Shown here: positions 27,029-37,300 of the stretch, in pieces
How the letters are laid out: every line of letters begins with the position of its first letter
Position numbering within the stretch: position 1 is the stretch's first letter
Source of the DNA: Bacteroidota bacterium
GTDB lineage: Bacteria > Bacteroidota > Bacteroidia > 2-12-FULL-35-15
Reading direction: 5' to 3'
Length of the DNA: 64,000 nt
Assembly (NCBI GenBank): GCA_947449315.1
Contig: CANFRC010000007.1
Span: forward strand, 97,090-161,089
The notes under the pieces: model-generated
Databases searched by the model: none
Told to the model about the DNA's origin: nothing
The model's input: only the letters and a program-made list of their open reading frames with translations
Made by a program: the position numbers and the translations under genes

Positions 27029-28173
27029 TGTCGAAAAAAAAGATCCTTATTTTCATTGATTGGTACCTCCCAGGTTATAAAGCGGGCGGACCGGTTCAGT
27101 CTGTTGCGAATCTTGTAGAAAATTTAAAAGACGAATTTGATTTTTCTATTATTACACGTGATACTGATTATTGTGAAAGCAGTCCATATTCGAATGTAAA
27201 AAGTGATGAATGGAACATATTACCAAATGGAATTAAGGTTTATTATATTTCTAAAGAGCAATTAACTCGTTCTAATCTAAAAAAAATGATGAGTAACACA
27301 GCCTATGATGCTGTTTATTTGAACGGAATTTTTTCCTTGTATTTTACATTAATTCCATTGTATTATTTTAGGAAAAAAAATAAAAAGCTTCTTGTTATTG
27401 CTGCAAGAGGAATGTTTGCGAGTAGTGCAATGAATGTTAAAAAAAACAAGAAGCAGTTTTTTTTTAGAGTCATAAAAGTACTTCAACTGTTTGATAATGT
27501 ATTGTTTCACGCTACTAATGAAAAAGAGAAGCTGGAAATAATAAAAGTTCTGGGTGATAAGACGGGAGTAAGGATTGCAGCAAATCTTCCTCACAAAATG
27601 AGCATTCAGACATTGCCTCCACGTATTAAATTATCTAATACACTCAGATTGGTGAATGTTGCGCGTATTGCTCCTGAAAAAAATTTGTTAGTCGCTTTGG
27701 AAATTTTGAAAATGGTAAAGTCGAATGTAGAATTCGATTTTTACGGACCTATTTATAGTCAAGCGTATTGGAGCCAATGTAAAATAGCATTGGATAATCT
27801 CCCATCAAACATTAAAGCAAATTATAAAGGTAGTATTGAGTCAGATAGAGTTTTAGATTTACTAAAGGAGTATCATTTTATGTTCATGCCAACTCGTGGC
27901 GAAAATTTTGGACATGTTATTCTTCAATCTCTTACTGTCGGATGCCCAGTTATAATTAGTAATAAAACACCTTGGGTAGAACTGCAAGAGAAAAATATTG
28001 GTTGGGATTTACCTTTAGGACATACTGAAAAATTTGCTGAAGTGATTGATCAATGCACAAAAATGGATCAAAAAGAATTCGATATCCTATCGAAAGCATC
28101 GTTTGATTACGCTTCAGCCTTTATCAATAACAAAGAAATAATAGAACAAAACAAACATTTGTTTATTGTTTAA
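27028..28173 (+). CDS. Glycosyltransferase family 4
   Basis: The 381-residue protein starts MSKKKILIFIDWYLPGYKAGG, with the GY-AGG-V loop of GT4. The second half has LRLVNVARIAPEKNLLVALE and the donor-site segment PTRGENFGHVILQSLTVGCP, then VIISNKTPW. The second Glu of the usual E-x7-E pair is Gln here (E-NFGHVIL-Q). This variant occurs in some functional GT4 enzymes, so it is not evidence of inactivity. The gene overlaps asnB by one base and precedes the WcaF-like acetyltransferase. Confidence 0.85.
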   Translation: MSKKKILIFIDWYLPGYKAGGPVQSVANLVENLKDEFDFSIITRDTDYCESSPYSNVKSDEWNILPNGIKVYYISKEQLTRSNLKKMMSNTAYDAVYLNGIFSLYFTLIPLYYFRKKNKKLLVIAARGMFASSAMNVKKNKKQFFFRVIKVLQLFDNVLFHATNEKEKLEIIKVLGDKTGVRIAANLPHKMSIQTLPPRIKLSNTLRLVNVARIAPEKNLLVALEILKMVKSNVEFDFYGPIYSQAYWSQCKIALDNLPSNIKANYKGSIESDRVLDLLKEYHFMFMPTRGENFGHVILQSLTVGCPVIISNKTPWVELQEKNIGWDLPLGHTEKFAEVIDQCTKMDQKEFDILSKASFDYASAFINNKEIIEQNKHLFIV

Positions 28174-28185
28174 TACATTTGTAAA

Positions 28186-28734
28186 ATGAATAAAACCGAT
28201 TTAGCTACCTATAATAATTCTTGGTTTCATCCGGGAGGAAATAGAATCAAACGTGTATGTTGGTATTTTACCAATGCCATTTGGATAAATTCTTCGTTTC
28301 CGATAAATGGGATTAAAATTTTTTTATTGAAATTATTCGGTGCAAAAATAGGGAAGGGGGTAATTATCAAACCAAATGTAAATATCAAGTATCCCTGGAA
28401 TTTGTCTATCGGAAATTATGTTTGGGTTGGAGAAAGTGTTTGGATCGATAATTTAGGGAAGGTCTCCATTGCAGATAATGCCTGTCTTTCTCAAGGTGCC
28501 ATGTTAGTATGTGGGAATCATAATTACAAAAAGACAGGTTTTGATCTGACCGTCCAAGATATTATGTTGGAAGAAGGTGTTTGGATTGGTGCAAAAGCAA
28601 TTGTTTGTCCTGGTGTTATTTGTAGATCACATTCAGTTTTAGCGGTCAGTTCTGTTGCTGTTAATGATTTGGAAGCATATTCTATTTATCAAGGAAATCC
28701 TGCCTTAAAAACAAAACAAAGAATGATTCACTAA
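28186..28734 (+). CDS. WcaF-like putative colanic acid-type acetyltransferase
   Basis: The 182-residue protein is a left-handed beta-helix (hexapeptide repeat) acyltransferase: GKGVIIKPNVNIKYPW, SIGNYVWVGESVWIDN, the catalytic-His region LVCGNHNYKKTGFDLT, and the end AYSIYQGNPALKTK. This is the WcaF/NodL pattern of sugar O-acetyltransferases that use acetyl-CoA in the cytoplasm. It probably acetylates one sugar of the repeat unit. Its 3' end overlaps the GT2 gene by one base. Confidence 0.88.
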   Translation: MNKTDLATYNNSWFHPGGNRIKRVCWYFTNAIWINSSFPINGIKIFLLKLFGAKIGKGVIIKPNVNIKYPWNLSIGNYVWVGESVWIDNLGKVSIADNACLSQGAMLVCGNHNYKKTGFDLTVQDIMLEEGVWIGAKAIVCPGVICRSHSVLAVSSVAVNDLEAYSIYQGNPALKTKQRMIH

Positions 28735-29480
28735 TGCTTAAAGTTTCCATCATAACAGTTTGTTATAATAGTGCTGAAACAATTGAAGATACTATCCTGT
28801 CTGTTGTTTCACAGGATTATGCTTCCATAGAATACATTATTATTGATGGAAAGTCTTCTGATACTACTTTGTCGATTATTGAAAAATACAATAGCAAGAT
28901 TACAAAGGTCCTTTCAGAAAAAGATGATGGGATTTATTTTGCTATTAATAAAGGGATTTCGTTAGCTTCTGGTGATATTATAGCTGTTTTGCATGCTGAT
29001 GATGTTTACTATAGTAATCATGTTATTTCGGATGTTGTCAACACATTCACAGAGAAAAATACCGATACCGTTTATGGTAACCTTTACTATGTGGATAGAA
29101 TTGATACTTCAAAAATAAAACGTCAGTGGATTTCCGGGGGGTATACCAAAAAATCATTTCTGAAAGGCTGGATGCCTCCTCACCCTTCTTTTTTTGTTAG
29201 AAAAAAATGTTATGACAAATTTGGTGTATTTAATACAAGCCTTCATTCGGCCTCAGATTATGAGTTGATGTTGAGGTTTTTGTTCAAACATAATTGTTCC
29301 GCTTCTTATTTACCTCAAGTGCTTGTAAAGATGAGAGTAGGAGGCAAAAGCAATGTTAGTTTGATGAACCGCATCAAGGCCAATAGAGAGGATAAGAAAG
29401 CTTGGCTAATGAATGAGCTTAAACCTAGCTTGTTTACTTTTATTAGAAAGCCATTATCGAAACTGGGTCAGTTTTTTTAA
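28734..29480 (+). CDS. Glycosyltransferase family 2 (WcaA/WcaE-like)
   Basis: The 248-residue GT-A enzyme shows VSIITVCYNSAETIEDTI, then YIIIDGKSSDTTLSIIEKY and LHADDVYYS, where the Asp pair binds the nucleotide sugar and metal. It also has GWMPPHPSFFVRK, a common acceptor motif in colanic-acid-type GT2 proteins, and SDYELMLRF. It is the last gene of the polysaccharide locus, closed by the strong terminator at 29509-29554. Confidence 0.92.
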   Translation: MLKVSIITVCYNSAETIEDTILSVVSQDYASIEYIIIDGKSSDTTLSIIEKYNSKITKVLSEKDDGIYFAINKGISLASGDIIAVLHADDVYYSNHVISDVVNTFTEKNTDTVYGNLYYVDRIDTSKIKRQWISGGYTKKSFLKGWMPPHPSFFVRKKCYDKFGVFNTSLHSASDYELMLRFLFKHNCSASYLPQVLVKMRVGGKSNVSLMNRIKANREDKKAWLMNELKPSLFTFIRKPLSKLGQFF

Positions 29481-29508
29481 TTGATCAAACACGTTTCGGT
29501 ACGAGAGA

Positions 29509-29554
29509 ATTTCATAAAAAAAGCCCTTCGATAGAAGGGCTTTTTTTATGAAAT
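29509..29554. terminator. Bidirectional intrinsic terminator closing the polysaccharide locus
   Basis: A long stem (AAGCCCTTC and GAAGGGCTT arms, extended by A7/T7 and ATTTCAT/ATGAAAT) with a GATA loop lies between convergent genes ending at 29480 and 29576. Confidence 0.9.
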
Positions 29555-29575
29555 ATAAAACTTGGTAGGTTTATT

Positions 29576-30484
29576 TTAAAACTTGGCAGGTTTATTACTT
29601 TTCTTGTATTTATTTTGGTTGAAAACATTTCCATATTTAGAAACGTAGAAAGCACTTCTTCCTCTGATGATATAGCTGTAAGTAATAGAAGATGATAAAT
29701 AAGAATCATTGTGAGTAGGATCTCCTCGCTTAGCACCAGGTATATAATTTTTAGGATCTGCAACACTTGATGTGTTACCTAATTCACCTCTTCGGTTCGC
29801 TAAAGCAATAGCTTCTTGGCTAGAAAGTTTAGAAGGATCAACATAAACGGAACTAACATCATCCAAATAATCAGAGAAAGTAGTTCTCCAATTAAATTCC
29901 CAACCGATTCTGTGTTTTTTGTCGATCGAAAAATAAAATCCTAATCCAACAGGCACAGAGGCTACAAATTTGGAATAATGAACACCTTCTGTTTGTAATG
30001 GTTGTAAGGCAACCCAGCTGCCATTGTAATGTGTTTTAGGGTTTGAATACAAAGCACCCACCCCTGCAAAAGCATACATTTTGAAATCGTTACTGTAACG
30101 GAAAGTATGTCCTAAATCGGGAATATCTACAAAAAATACCTGAGCAGTCAATTCCATATCAATGATGTCATTTTGAAAGGATAAATTCCTTCCAGCTCTT
30201 CCTTTATTTGTTGATAGGTAATCATCTCCTCCGATTCGAACCCAGTCAATTCCAACTTTAGCGGCAACATATGGAGAGAACTGGTAGCGTGCAAATCCAC
30301 CCAAGGTTAATTGAGTTTTAGAAAGTTTCAAATCCGCAATTAAGTTTTTACGGGTATCAGCTTTTCCACCCATCTCACCCAGGTAATTAGAAGCACCAAC
30401 GTGGCCTCCAAAGTCCCAAACATATTGACTGTAGGCTGAAATGGACCCGGTAACTAAAACAAAAATCATAAGTAATTTACGCAT
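29576..30484 (-). CDS. DUF6089 family outer-membrane beta-barrel (PorG-like)
   Basis: The 302-residue protein has a signal peptide ending at SAYSQ and then WDFGGHVGASNYLGEMGG, the conserved start of the DUF6089 family. Many alternating hydrophobic beta strands with aromatic girdles follow (e.g. LTLGGFARYQFSPYVAAK, GWEFNWRTTFSDYLDD), as expected for an outer-membrane barrel. In Porphyromonas and Flavobacterium, the PorG component of the type IX secretion system belongs to this family; whether this copy is PorG itself or a paralogue cannot be decided without a search. It is transcribed towards the terminator at 29509-29554. Confidence 0.75.
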   Translation of the reverse strand: MRKLLMIFVLVTGSISAYSQYVWDFGGHVGASNYLGEMGGKADTRKNLIADLKLSKTQLTLGGFARYQFSPYVAAKVGIDWVRIGGDDYLSTNKGRAGRNLSFQNDIIDMELTAQVFFVDIPDLGHTFRYSNDFKMYAFAGVGALYSNPKTHYNGSWVALQPLQTEGVHYSKFVASVPVGLGFYFSIDKKHRIGWEFNWRTTFSDYLDDVSSVYVDPSKLSSQEAIALANRRGELGNTSSVADPKNYIPGAKRGDPTHNDSYLSSSITYSYIIRGRSAFYVSKYGNVFNQNKYKKSNKPAKF

Positions 30485-30676
30485 GTTGCAAGTATTTTAA
30501 ATAATCAATTAAAAAAAACAATGTTTTACATTAGAATCTTTCAAGCAAAAATAAAAAATATAATCATATATACAATTAAATTATGCATATTTATAATAAA
30601 TAAAATTATCAATAAAAAAACACAAAATAATATTTTACCTTCGTATTCCCCATCCACAATAAAAAAATCGAATTAT

Positions 30677-31624
30677 ATGGACAATAAAATTACGCGTCTT
30701 TTTAATATTCAATATCCTATCGTCCAGGCAGGTATGATTTGGTGCAGTGGTTGGGAATTAGCTGCTGCTGTAAGTAATGCAGGAGGTTTGGGGATCATAG
30801 GAAGCGGTAGCATGTATCCGGATGTCTTGAAAGAACATATTCAAAAATGTAAAAAGGCTACCAGTAAACCTTTTGGAGTGAATGTGCCCATGTTATACCC
30901 TGATATTGATAAACATATGGATATCATTATATCGGAGGGGGTAAAAATTGTTTTTACTTCGGCAGGGAATCCGAAAACATGGACGCAGAAGTTAAAAGAT
31001 CATGGAATAACCGTTGTTCATGTTATTTCTAACTCGAAATTTGCTATAAAAGCAGAAGAAGCGGGAGTTGATGCCATTGTTGCAGAAGGTTTTGAAGCAG
31101 GTGGTCATAATGGTCGTGAAGAAACTACTACGCTTTGTTTGATCCCTTTAATTAAACAATGTGTGACTATTCCTGTTATTGCAGCAGGTGGTATAGGAAC
31201 TGGCCGTGGTATGCTTGCTGTTATGGCTTTGGGGGCAGATGGTGTTCAGATAGGCAGCCGGTTTGTCGCTTCTGATGAATCTTCTGCTAACATAAAATTT
31301 AAGGATAAGATAATAACTTCAAATGACGGAGATACTTTGTTGTCTCTTAAGAAGTTAACTCCAGTTCGTTTGTTGAAAAATAATTTTTTTGACCAAGTGC
31401 AACAGGCGGAAAGTAATTGTGCATCTTCTGAAGAATTAACAAAATTATTAGGTCGCGGACGCGCAAAAAAAGGGATGTTCGAAGGTGATATCGATGAAGG
31501 AGAATTAGAAATTGGACAAGTTGCCGCCTTGATCAAAGAAATTAAACCAGCTCATGCAATTGTTGAAGAAATTATTGCAGAATATAAATTGGCAAAAGAA
31601 GAATTAAATAAGAGTACTTGGTAA
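30677..31624 (+). CDS. Nitronate monooxygenase / 2-nitropropane dioxygenase family flavoprotein
   Basis: I start the gene at ATG 30677 (315 residues: ITRLFNIQYPIVQAGM). The frame is open from 30521, but the extra 52 residues are Ile/Lys/Asn-rich and unlike the family. The protein is an FMN TIM barrel: the N-terminal VQAGM motif, EGFEAGGHNGREE with the catalytic-site His, and the phosphate-binding PVIAAGGIGTGRGMLAVMALGADGVQ region. Members oxidise alkyl nitronates or act as enoyl-ACP reductases (FabK); the clade here cannot be assigned further. It precedes the M16 peptidase pair on the same strand. Confidence 0.9.
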   Translation: MDNKITRLFNIQYPIVQAGMIWCSGWELAAAVSNAGGLGIIGSGSMYPDVLKEHIQKCKKATSKPFGVNVPMLYPDIDKHMDIIISEGVKIVFTSAGNPKTWTQKLKDHGITVVHVISNSKFAIKAEEAGVDAIVAEGFEAGGHNGREETTTLCLIPLIKQCVTIPVIAAGGIGTGRGMLAVMALGADGVQIGSRFVASDESSANIKFKDKIITSNDGDTLLSLKKLTPVRLLKNNFFDQVQQAESNCASSEELTKLLGRGRAKKGMFEGDIDEGELEIGQVAALIKEIKPAHAIVEEIIAEYKLAKEELNKSTW

Positions 31625-31677
31625 TTTTCCTGTCCCTATTTTAGACTGAAATTCCACTATCTTACTACTAAAACAAT

Positions 31678-32916
31678 ATGATAAAATACGAAAAATTTGA
31701 ATTGTCGAATGGCCTAAAAGTCATATTTCATCAGGATAAATCAACTCCTATAGCTTGCATCAATATCTTATATAATGTTGGCGCCCGCGATGAAAATCCC
31801 GAACAAACAGGATTTGCACATCTTTTCGAACATTTGATGTTTGGTGGATCTATCAATATTCCCAGTTTTGATGAACCTTTGCAACGTGTTGGTGGTGAAA
31901 ACAATGCTTTCACAACGAATGATATCACCAACTACTATTTAACACTTCCTGCTGAAAATTTGGAAACAGGATTCTGGTTGGAAAGTGACAGAATGTTAAG
32001 TCTTGCTTTTTCTGACAAAAGTTTGGAGGTGCAACGCAGTGTGGTAATAGAAGAGTTCAAACAACGGTATTTAAATCAGCCATATGGTGACGTATGGCTG
32101 TTGTTGCGACCAATGGCCTATAAAGTTCATCCTTACAAATGGGATACGATAGGTAAAGAAATTGCTCATATCGAAAATGCAAAAATGGATGATGTGAAAA
32201 ATTTTTTCCAGAATTTTTATTGTCCTAATAATGCCATCATGGTGGTGGCGGGCAATGTTGAACTTGAAGAAGTGAAACGACTTTCGGAAAAATGGTTTTC
32301 TCCAATTCCGAAAGGTCCCGATAACAAACGTGCACTTCCAGTTGAACCGGCTCAAACAGAAGCACGCAGTTTGCAGGTTGAGCGCGATGTGCCTGTGGAT
32401 GCAATCTATAAAGCCTATCACATGTGCTCCCGTCACGATAAAGAATATTATGCAGTTGATCTTATTTCTGATATTCTATCCAGAGGAAACTCTTCCCGCT
32501 TGCACAATGCGTTGATAAAAAATAAAAAACTTTTTGGTGACCTTCATGCTTATGTAATGGGTGATTTCGATAAAGGATTATTTGTTGTATCAGGAAAACT
32601 TTCGCAAGGTGTTAGCATGGAAGAGGCTGATAAAGCTATTGATGAAGAATTACAAAAAATGAAGTCGGAGCAGGTGACAGTGGACGAATTGCAAAAAGTA
32701 AAAAATAAAATGGAAGCGGCTCATGTTTTTGGTGAGATAGAAGTGTTGAATAAAGCAACCAATTTGGCTATTGCTGAGCTTTTAGGCGATGCAGATATGA
32801 TCAATAAAGAAGTAGAAAAATACTTAGCTGTAACCGCTGAACAAATTCAAGAGCAGGCAAACGCAATTTTCAGAGCAGAAAATTGTTCTACACTTTATTA
32901 CAACGCAAAAAAGTAA
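31678..32916 (+). CDS. M16 family zinc metallopeptidase, active subunit
   Basis: The 412-residue protein carries the inverted zinc motif HLFEH (within FAHLFEHLMFGGS, near residue 48), with the downstream Glu ligand in SVVIEEFKQRYLNQPYG. Domain order is M16 N-terminal (about 10-170) then M16 C-terminal (about 175-350). No signal peptide is seen, so the protein is cytoplasmic or exported by an unusual route. The next gene encodes an M16 relative without the zinc motif, 53 bp later; such pairs form heterodimers in bacteria, with the second subunit shaping the chamber. Confidence 0.93.
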   Translation: MIKYEKFELSNGLKVIFHQDKSTPIACINILYNVGARDENPEQTGFAHLFEHLMFGGSINIPSFDEPLQRVGGENNAFTTNDITNYYLTLPAENLETGFWLESDRMLSLAFSDKSLEVQRSVVIEEFKQRYLNQPYGDVWLLLRPMAYKVHPYKWDTIGKEIAHIENAKMDDVKNFFQNFYCPNNAIMVVAGNVELEEVKRLSEKWFSPIPKGPDNKRALPVEPAQTEARSLQVERDVPVDAIYKAYHMCSRHDKEYYAVDLISDILSRGNSSRLHNALIKNKKLFGDLHAYVMGDFDKGLFVVSGKLSQGVSMEEADKAIDEELQKMKSEQVTVDELQKVKNKMEAAHVFGEIEVLNKATNLAIAELLGDADMINKEVEKYLAVTAEQIQEQANAIFRAENCSTLYYNAKK

Positions 32917-32969
32917 CGATTAGATAGTGTTTTTTTTAATTTTCAATTTTATAATTATTTAAAAGTTAT

Positions 32970-34253
32970 ATGGTAATCGACAGGAAAATATCACCCGCAT
33001 TTAAAACAGTAGAAAAAATCGAGATGATCCGTGCAAGCGAAAAAAGCTTGAAGAATAAGATCCCTGTTTATTCTATTCATGCAGGAACTCAGGAATTGAT
33101 CAAGATTGAGTTTTTGTTTTCAGCCGGAATGTATCAGCAGAAAATGCCATTGCAAGCGGCTACCGTAAATGCAATGATGGAAGAAGGGACATCAAAAATG
33201 AATGCTGCTCAGATTGCTGATGCTGTTGATTATTACGGTGCCTTTCTCGAAGTTGGTGTTTCTCAAGATAGTGCATCTGTTGTTTTATACACCCTCAACA
33301 AACACTTAAAAGCAACGCTTCCGGTAGTGGAGGATGTTATCAAAAATGCTTCTTTTCCTCAGCACGAGTTGGAAACTCATCTGACAAATAAAAAACAGAA
33401 ATTCCATGTGAACAATCAAAAGGTAGCTAATGTTGCCCGCAAGCGTTTTTCAGAATTGATCTTCGGAGAAAAACACCCTTATGGAATTAATGTTAAAGAA
33501 TCCGATTTTGATGCCATCAACCGATCTCATTTGAATGATTTTTATAAAACATTTTACCGAGCGAACAGTTGCAAAATTATTTTAGCAGGCAAAATAAATG
33601 AAGATGTTTACACTTTATTGGATGAACATTTTGGAGGAAACGACTGGTTAGCACAAAACAATTTAAGCAGAGCGGGTATTGCAGTTGTTTCTGCAACAGA
33701 CCGTGAGCAGCTGATCTATAAAGAGGATGCTCTTCAATCTGCTATCCGTATCGGAAAAATCATGTTCAACAAAACACATCCCGATTTTCAAAAGATGCAA
33801 ATTTTGAATACTGTTTTTGGAGGGTATTTTGGTTCCAGGTTAATGTCGAACATACGTGAAGACAAAGGTTATACCTACGGTATTGGTTCTGGAATCGCTT
33901 CATTGCAGCATTCAGGTTATTTTTTTATTTCTACAGAAGTAGGAGTAGATGTATGCAAAAATGCGATCAATGAAATTTATTTCGAGATGGACCGTTTAAG
34001 AACTGAATTGATCGCTGCTGATGAGTTGCAATTGGTTAAAAATTATTTGTTAGGCACGTTTTTGCGCTCTGTGGATGGTCCATTCGCAATGGCCGATAGA
34101 TTTAAAGGAATTATGGAGTATGGTCTTTCGTATGACTATTTCGATAACTATATTGCAACGATTAAGAATGTTTCTGCATCTGAACTACGTGATTTGGCTA
34201 CTACTTATTTGGACAAAAATAGTATGATAGAGTTGGTGGTAGGTAAAAAATAA
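32970..34253 (+). CDS. M16 family peptidase, zinc-less partner subunit
   Basis: At the place of HxxEH this 427-residue protein has LQAATVNAMMEEGTSKM, so the catalytic zinc site is missing. It keeps the C-terminal substrate-gripping signature GSRLMSNIREDKGYTYGIG with the conserved Arg and Tyr, which complements the active subunit of the upstream gene. Bacterial M16B heterodimers work with exactly this division. Possible substrates are peptides from exported or misfolded proteins. The promoter of the next gene begins directly after its stop at 34253. Confidence 0.9.
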   Translation: MVIDRKISPAFKTVEKIEMIRASEKSLKNKIPVYSIHAGTQELIKIEFLFSAGMYQQKMPLQAATVNAMMEEGTSKMNAAQIADAVDYYGAFLEVGVSQDSASVVLYTLNKHLKATLPVVEDVIKNASFPQHELETHLTNKKQKFHVNNQKVANVARKRFSELIFGEKHPYGINVKESDFDAINRSHLNDFYKTFYRANSCKIILAGKINEDVYTLLDEHFGGNDWLAQNNLSRAGIAVVSATDREQLIYKEDALQSAIRIGKIMFNKTHPDFQKMQILNTVFGGYFGSRLMSNIREDKGYTYGIGSGIASLQHSGYFFISTEVGVDVCKNAINEIYFEMDRLRTELIAADELQLVKNYLLGTFLRSVDGPFAMADRFKGIMEYGLSYDYFDNYIATIKNVSASELRDLATTYLDKNSMIELVVGKK

Positions 34254-34284
34254 TTGGTTAAACACTCCGATTTCATTAAATTTG
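34254..34284 (+). promoter_or_regulatory. Bacteroidota-type promoter of the CHU_C protein gene
   Basis: TTG (34254-34256), a 20-bp spacer and TAAATTTG (34277-34284) match the consensus closely. They lie 41 bp before the ATG at 34325. The leader includes a small hairpin CCCCTTCGGGG at 34296-34306. Confidence 0.7.
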
Positions 34285-34324
34285 CTCCAAAGGAGCCCCT
34301 TCGGGGTAGTTATTCTTATTGTAA

Positions 34325-37300
34325 ATGTTAAGGAAATTATTTCTTCTGTTTTGCTTTTCAATTTTGTTTTTTTCAAAAGCAAATGCTTCTCATTTAATGG
34401 GTGGTGAAATAACATGGGATTGTGCAGGAGGAGGGAAATATGTTTTTACGTTAAAATTATACAGAGATTGTAACTCTACAGGCGTTTCTTCTACTGTATC
34501 CTTAAATGTCTGGTTTCATCCAACCATTTCAAGTATTCCATTAAATATAGTTTCTCAAACTGATATATCGCCAGTCTGTAATCTCGCTGGCCCTTCAATA
34601 ACATGTGCTGCGGCTACGTCAGCGCCCGGTTGGCCTAGCAGTCCGACTCCTGTTATGGGTGCAGTTCAAGAATCTGTTTATCAGTCGGCACCTATTGCCA
34701 TTCCAGGAGTTCCGCCCTCCACAGGATGGGTTTTTACTTTTGATGAATGTTGTAGAAATATTTCTGTTTCTAATTTAGTTCCTGGACATGGAATGGAATT
34801 ACGTGCAGTGATGTATGCCTTTTCTGGAATGAATTCGAATCCCTGTTTTGATTCATCTCCTCAGTTTTTAGAAAAACCGAGTTCTGTTATTTGTTTGGGA
34901 TATCCTTATACATACAATCCGAATGCATATGATCCGGATCTCGATTCTTTGTATTATTCATGGGCTCCACCATTAGATAATTACAATGCCGGAGCCACAC
35001 CACCCCCACCACCTTTTAATACGCTTACATCTCCTGCTCCTATTGCCTTTCAAGCTGGATATAGTTATACAAGTCCATTGCCCGGAGTATCACAAAATCC
35101 GTCTAACGTTCCTGCAACGATAAATCCTCATACTGGAGAAATATCGTTTACTTCTTTTACAATTGGGTATTTTGTTACCAATGTAAAAGTTCAGGCATAC
35201 AAATGCGGGCAATTGGTTGCTGAAGTCTATCGTGAAATGGAAATTGTGTTGTTGCCATGTACAACAAATAATCCTCCTGCTTTTACCACATCAACCTATC
35301 AGGATACCGTACTTGCCGGGACACTGGTTAGTTTTACTTTATCAGGAAATGATGCTGGCTTGTTATCTGATGGTATCACTCCGCAAACGTTAACAATCTC
35401 GGCAACAGGAACACAATTCGGAACGGGATTCACCAGCACAACCACAGGTTGTTTGCATACTCCTTGCGCAACATTAACTCCAGCTTCGCCTGTTTCGGCG
35501 CCTACCAATGTAGCAACAACTTTCAACTGGCAAACGAGTTGTAATCATATTGACAATAACGCAACATGCAATACGCATTCAAATACCTATACGTTTGTTT
35601 TTAAAACAAAGGACGATTTTTGTCCTGCTCCAGCAGAAAAGATCTCTACGGTTTCTATTACGGTTCTTGCATTGCCTGTTGTTAGTGCTCCTCAGCCTCG
35701 CTGTGTTTCGGTATTGCCAAGTGGAGATGTTACGATCACATGGTCCACACCTTTGGACACCGGTGGTACATTTCAAGCGTATATGATTTATACATCCAAT
35801 TCGGCAGCTGGTCCTTTTACTTTACTTGACAGTATTTCTGTTTATACTCAAACAACCTATACTCATCTTGGTGCAAACGCCAATGTGGCTCCTGTGTATT
35901 ATTTTATACAAACCCGTTCCGGCTGCGGTGGATCTATTCTTTCTCCGGCAATTGACACGGTGAGTTCCATTCATTTGTCGGTTAATAATCCCTTAAACGG
36001 AACCGCCGTTTTATCTTGGAATCCGATTGCCCTTCCGAATATCAGTACTTCGACAGGAATCTATTCTGTTTACAGAGAGTTCCCTACAGGCTTTTGGTCA
36101 TTGATCGGTACAACAACGAATCTTAGTTATATTGATACCACCATCATTTGTAACGCTAGCATTCATTACCGGGTTCAGATCGCTGACAATACAGGATGTG
36201 TTTCTGTGTCATCTGTCAATGGCGGAATTTTTCAGAATACGATCGTGCCTGCTATTCCTGTGTTTGATACACTCAGTGTTGATAATAGCAACAATGCACT
36301 CATGAGTTGGAATGTGAATCCGTCACCGGATGTTGTAGCCTATATTATTTATCAATTTAATGGAACTGCCTGGATTCCGATTGATACAGTGTTTGGCATA
36401 AATAGTATTTCGTATAATTATTTAGGATCAAATGCTGATCTGGCATCAGAAGATTTTCGTTTGACGGCCATTGATTCCTGTGGCAACGAATGTCCGCTGA
36501 GTCCAGTGTTCAGTACCATTCATTTAACTTCGGTTGCAAATATCTGCAGTAGGAGTGTAGATCTTTCCTGGACGGCTTATCCGATAATAGGAACCGGACT
36601 TGCTGGTTATCGCATCTACCAATCATCCACAGGTATTGCCGGACCTTTTACGTTGGCAGGCTCTGTTTCTGCATCAACTTTAACCTATTCTGTTTTTGGT
36701 TTAGCAGCCAACACCAACTATTATTTTAAAATTGTAGCATTTGATGCTTCTGGAAGCAAAACGGTTTCATCGAATAGGATTACGTTTTACTCCGCTATTC
36801 CAGTCCCGCCTACTTTTTCGTATTTGCGAAAAGTGAGTGTGGTGGCTCCTAACCATGTTGAAATTTCTGCGCATATTGATATCGCCGCTTCCACTTTGAA
36901 TTATAAGATTTTCAGATCACTGGATAATATTCCTGCGAATTTTACTCAGATTGGTGTAACTCCGGCAAGTGCTACAACACCAATTTTATATAGTGATTAC
37001 ACGGCTTTAAACGATAAGAATAGTTATTACTATAAAATTGTAAATGTTGATAGCTGTGGTTTCGATGGTATGGAGACTAATATTGGCAGAACAATTTTAT
37101 TGAATGCCATCAGTAACAGCGACTTGATGGTAAATAATTTATGGTGGAATGACTATGAAAACTGGTCAGGTAATGTGATGTCATACAATATTTATAGAGG
37201 AATAGATGGGGCAATGGATCCAACACCCATTGGAAATGTTCCATTTACAGGCTCCGGGTTAAATACCTATACAGATGATATTTCGATGTTACTGCAAGGG

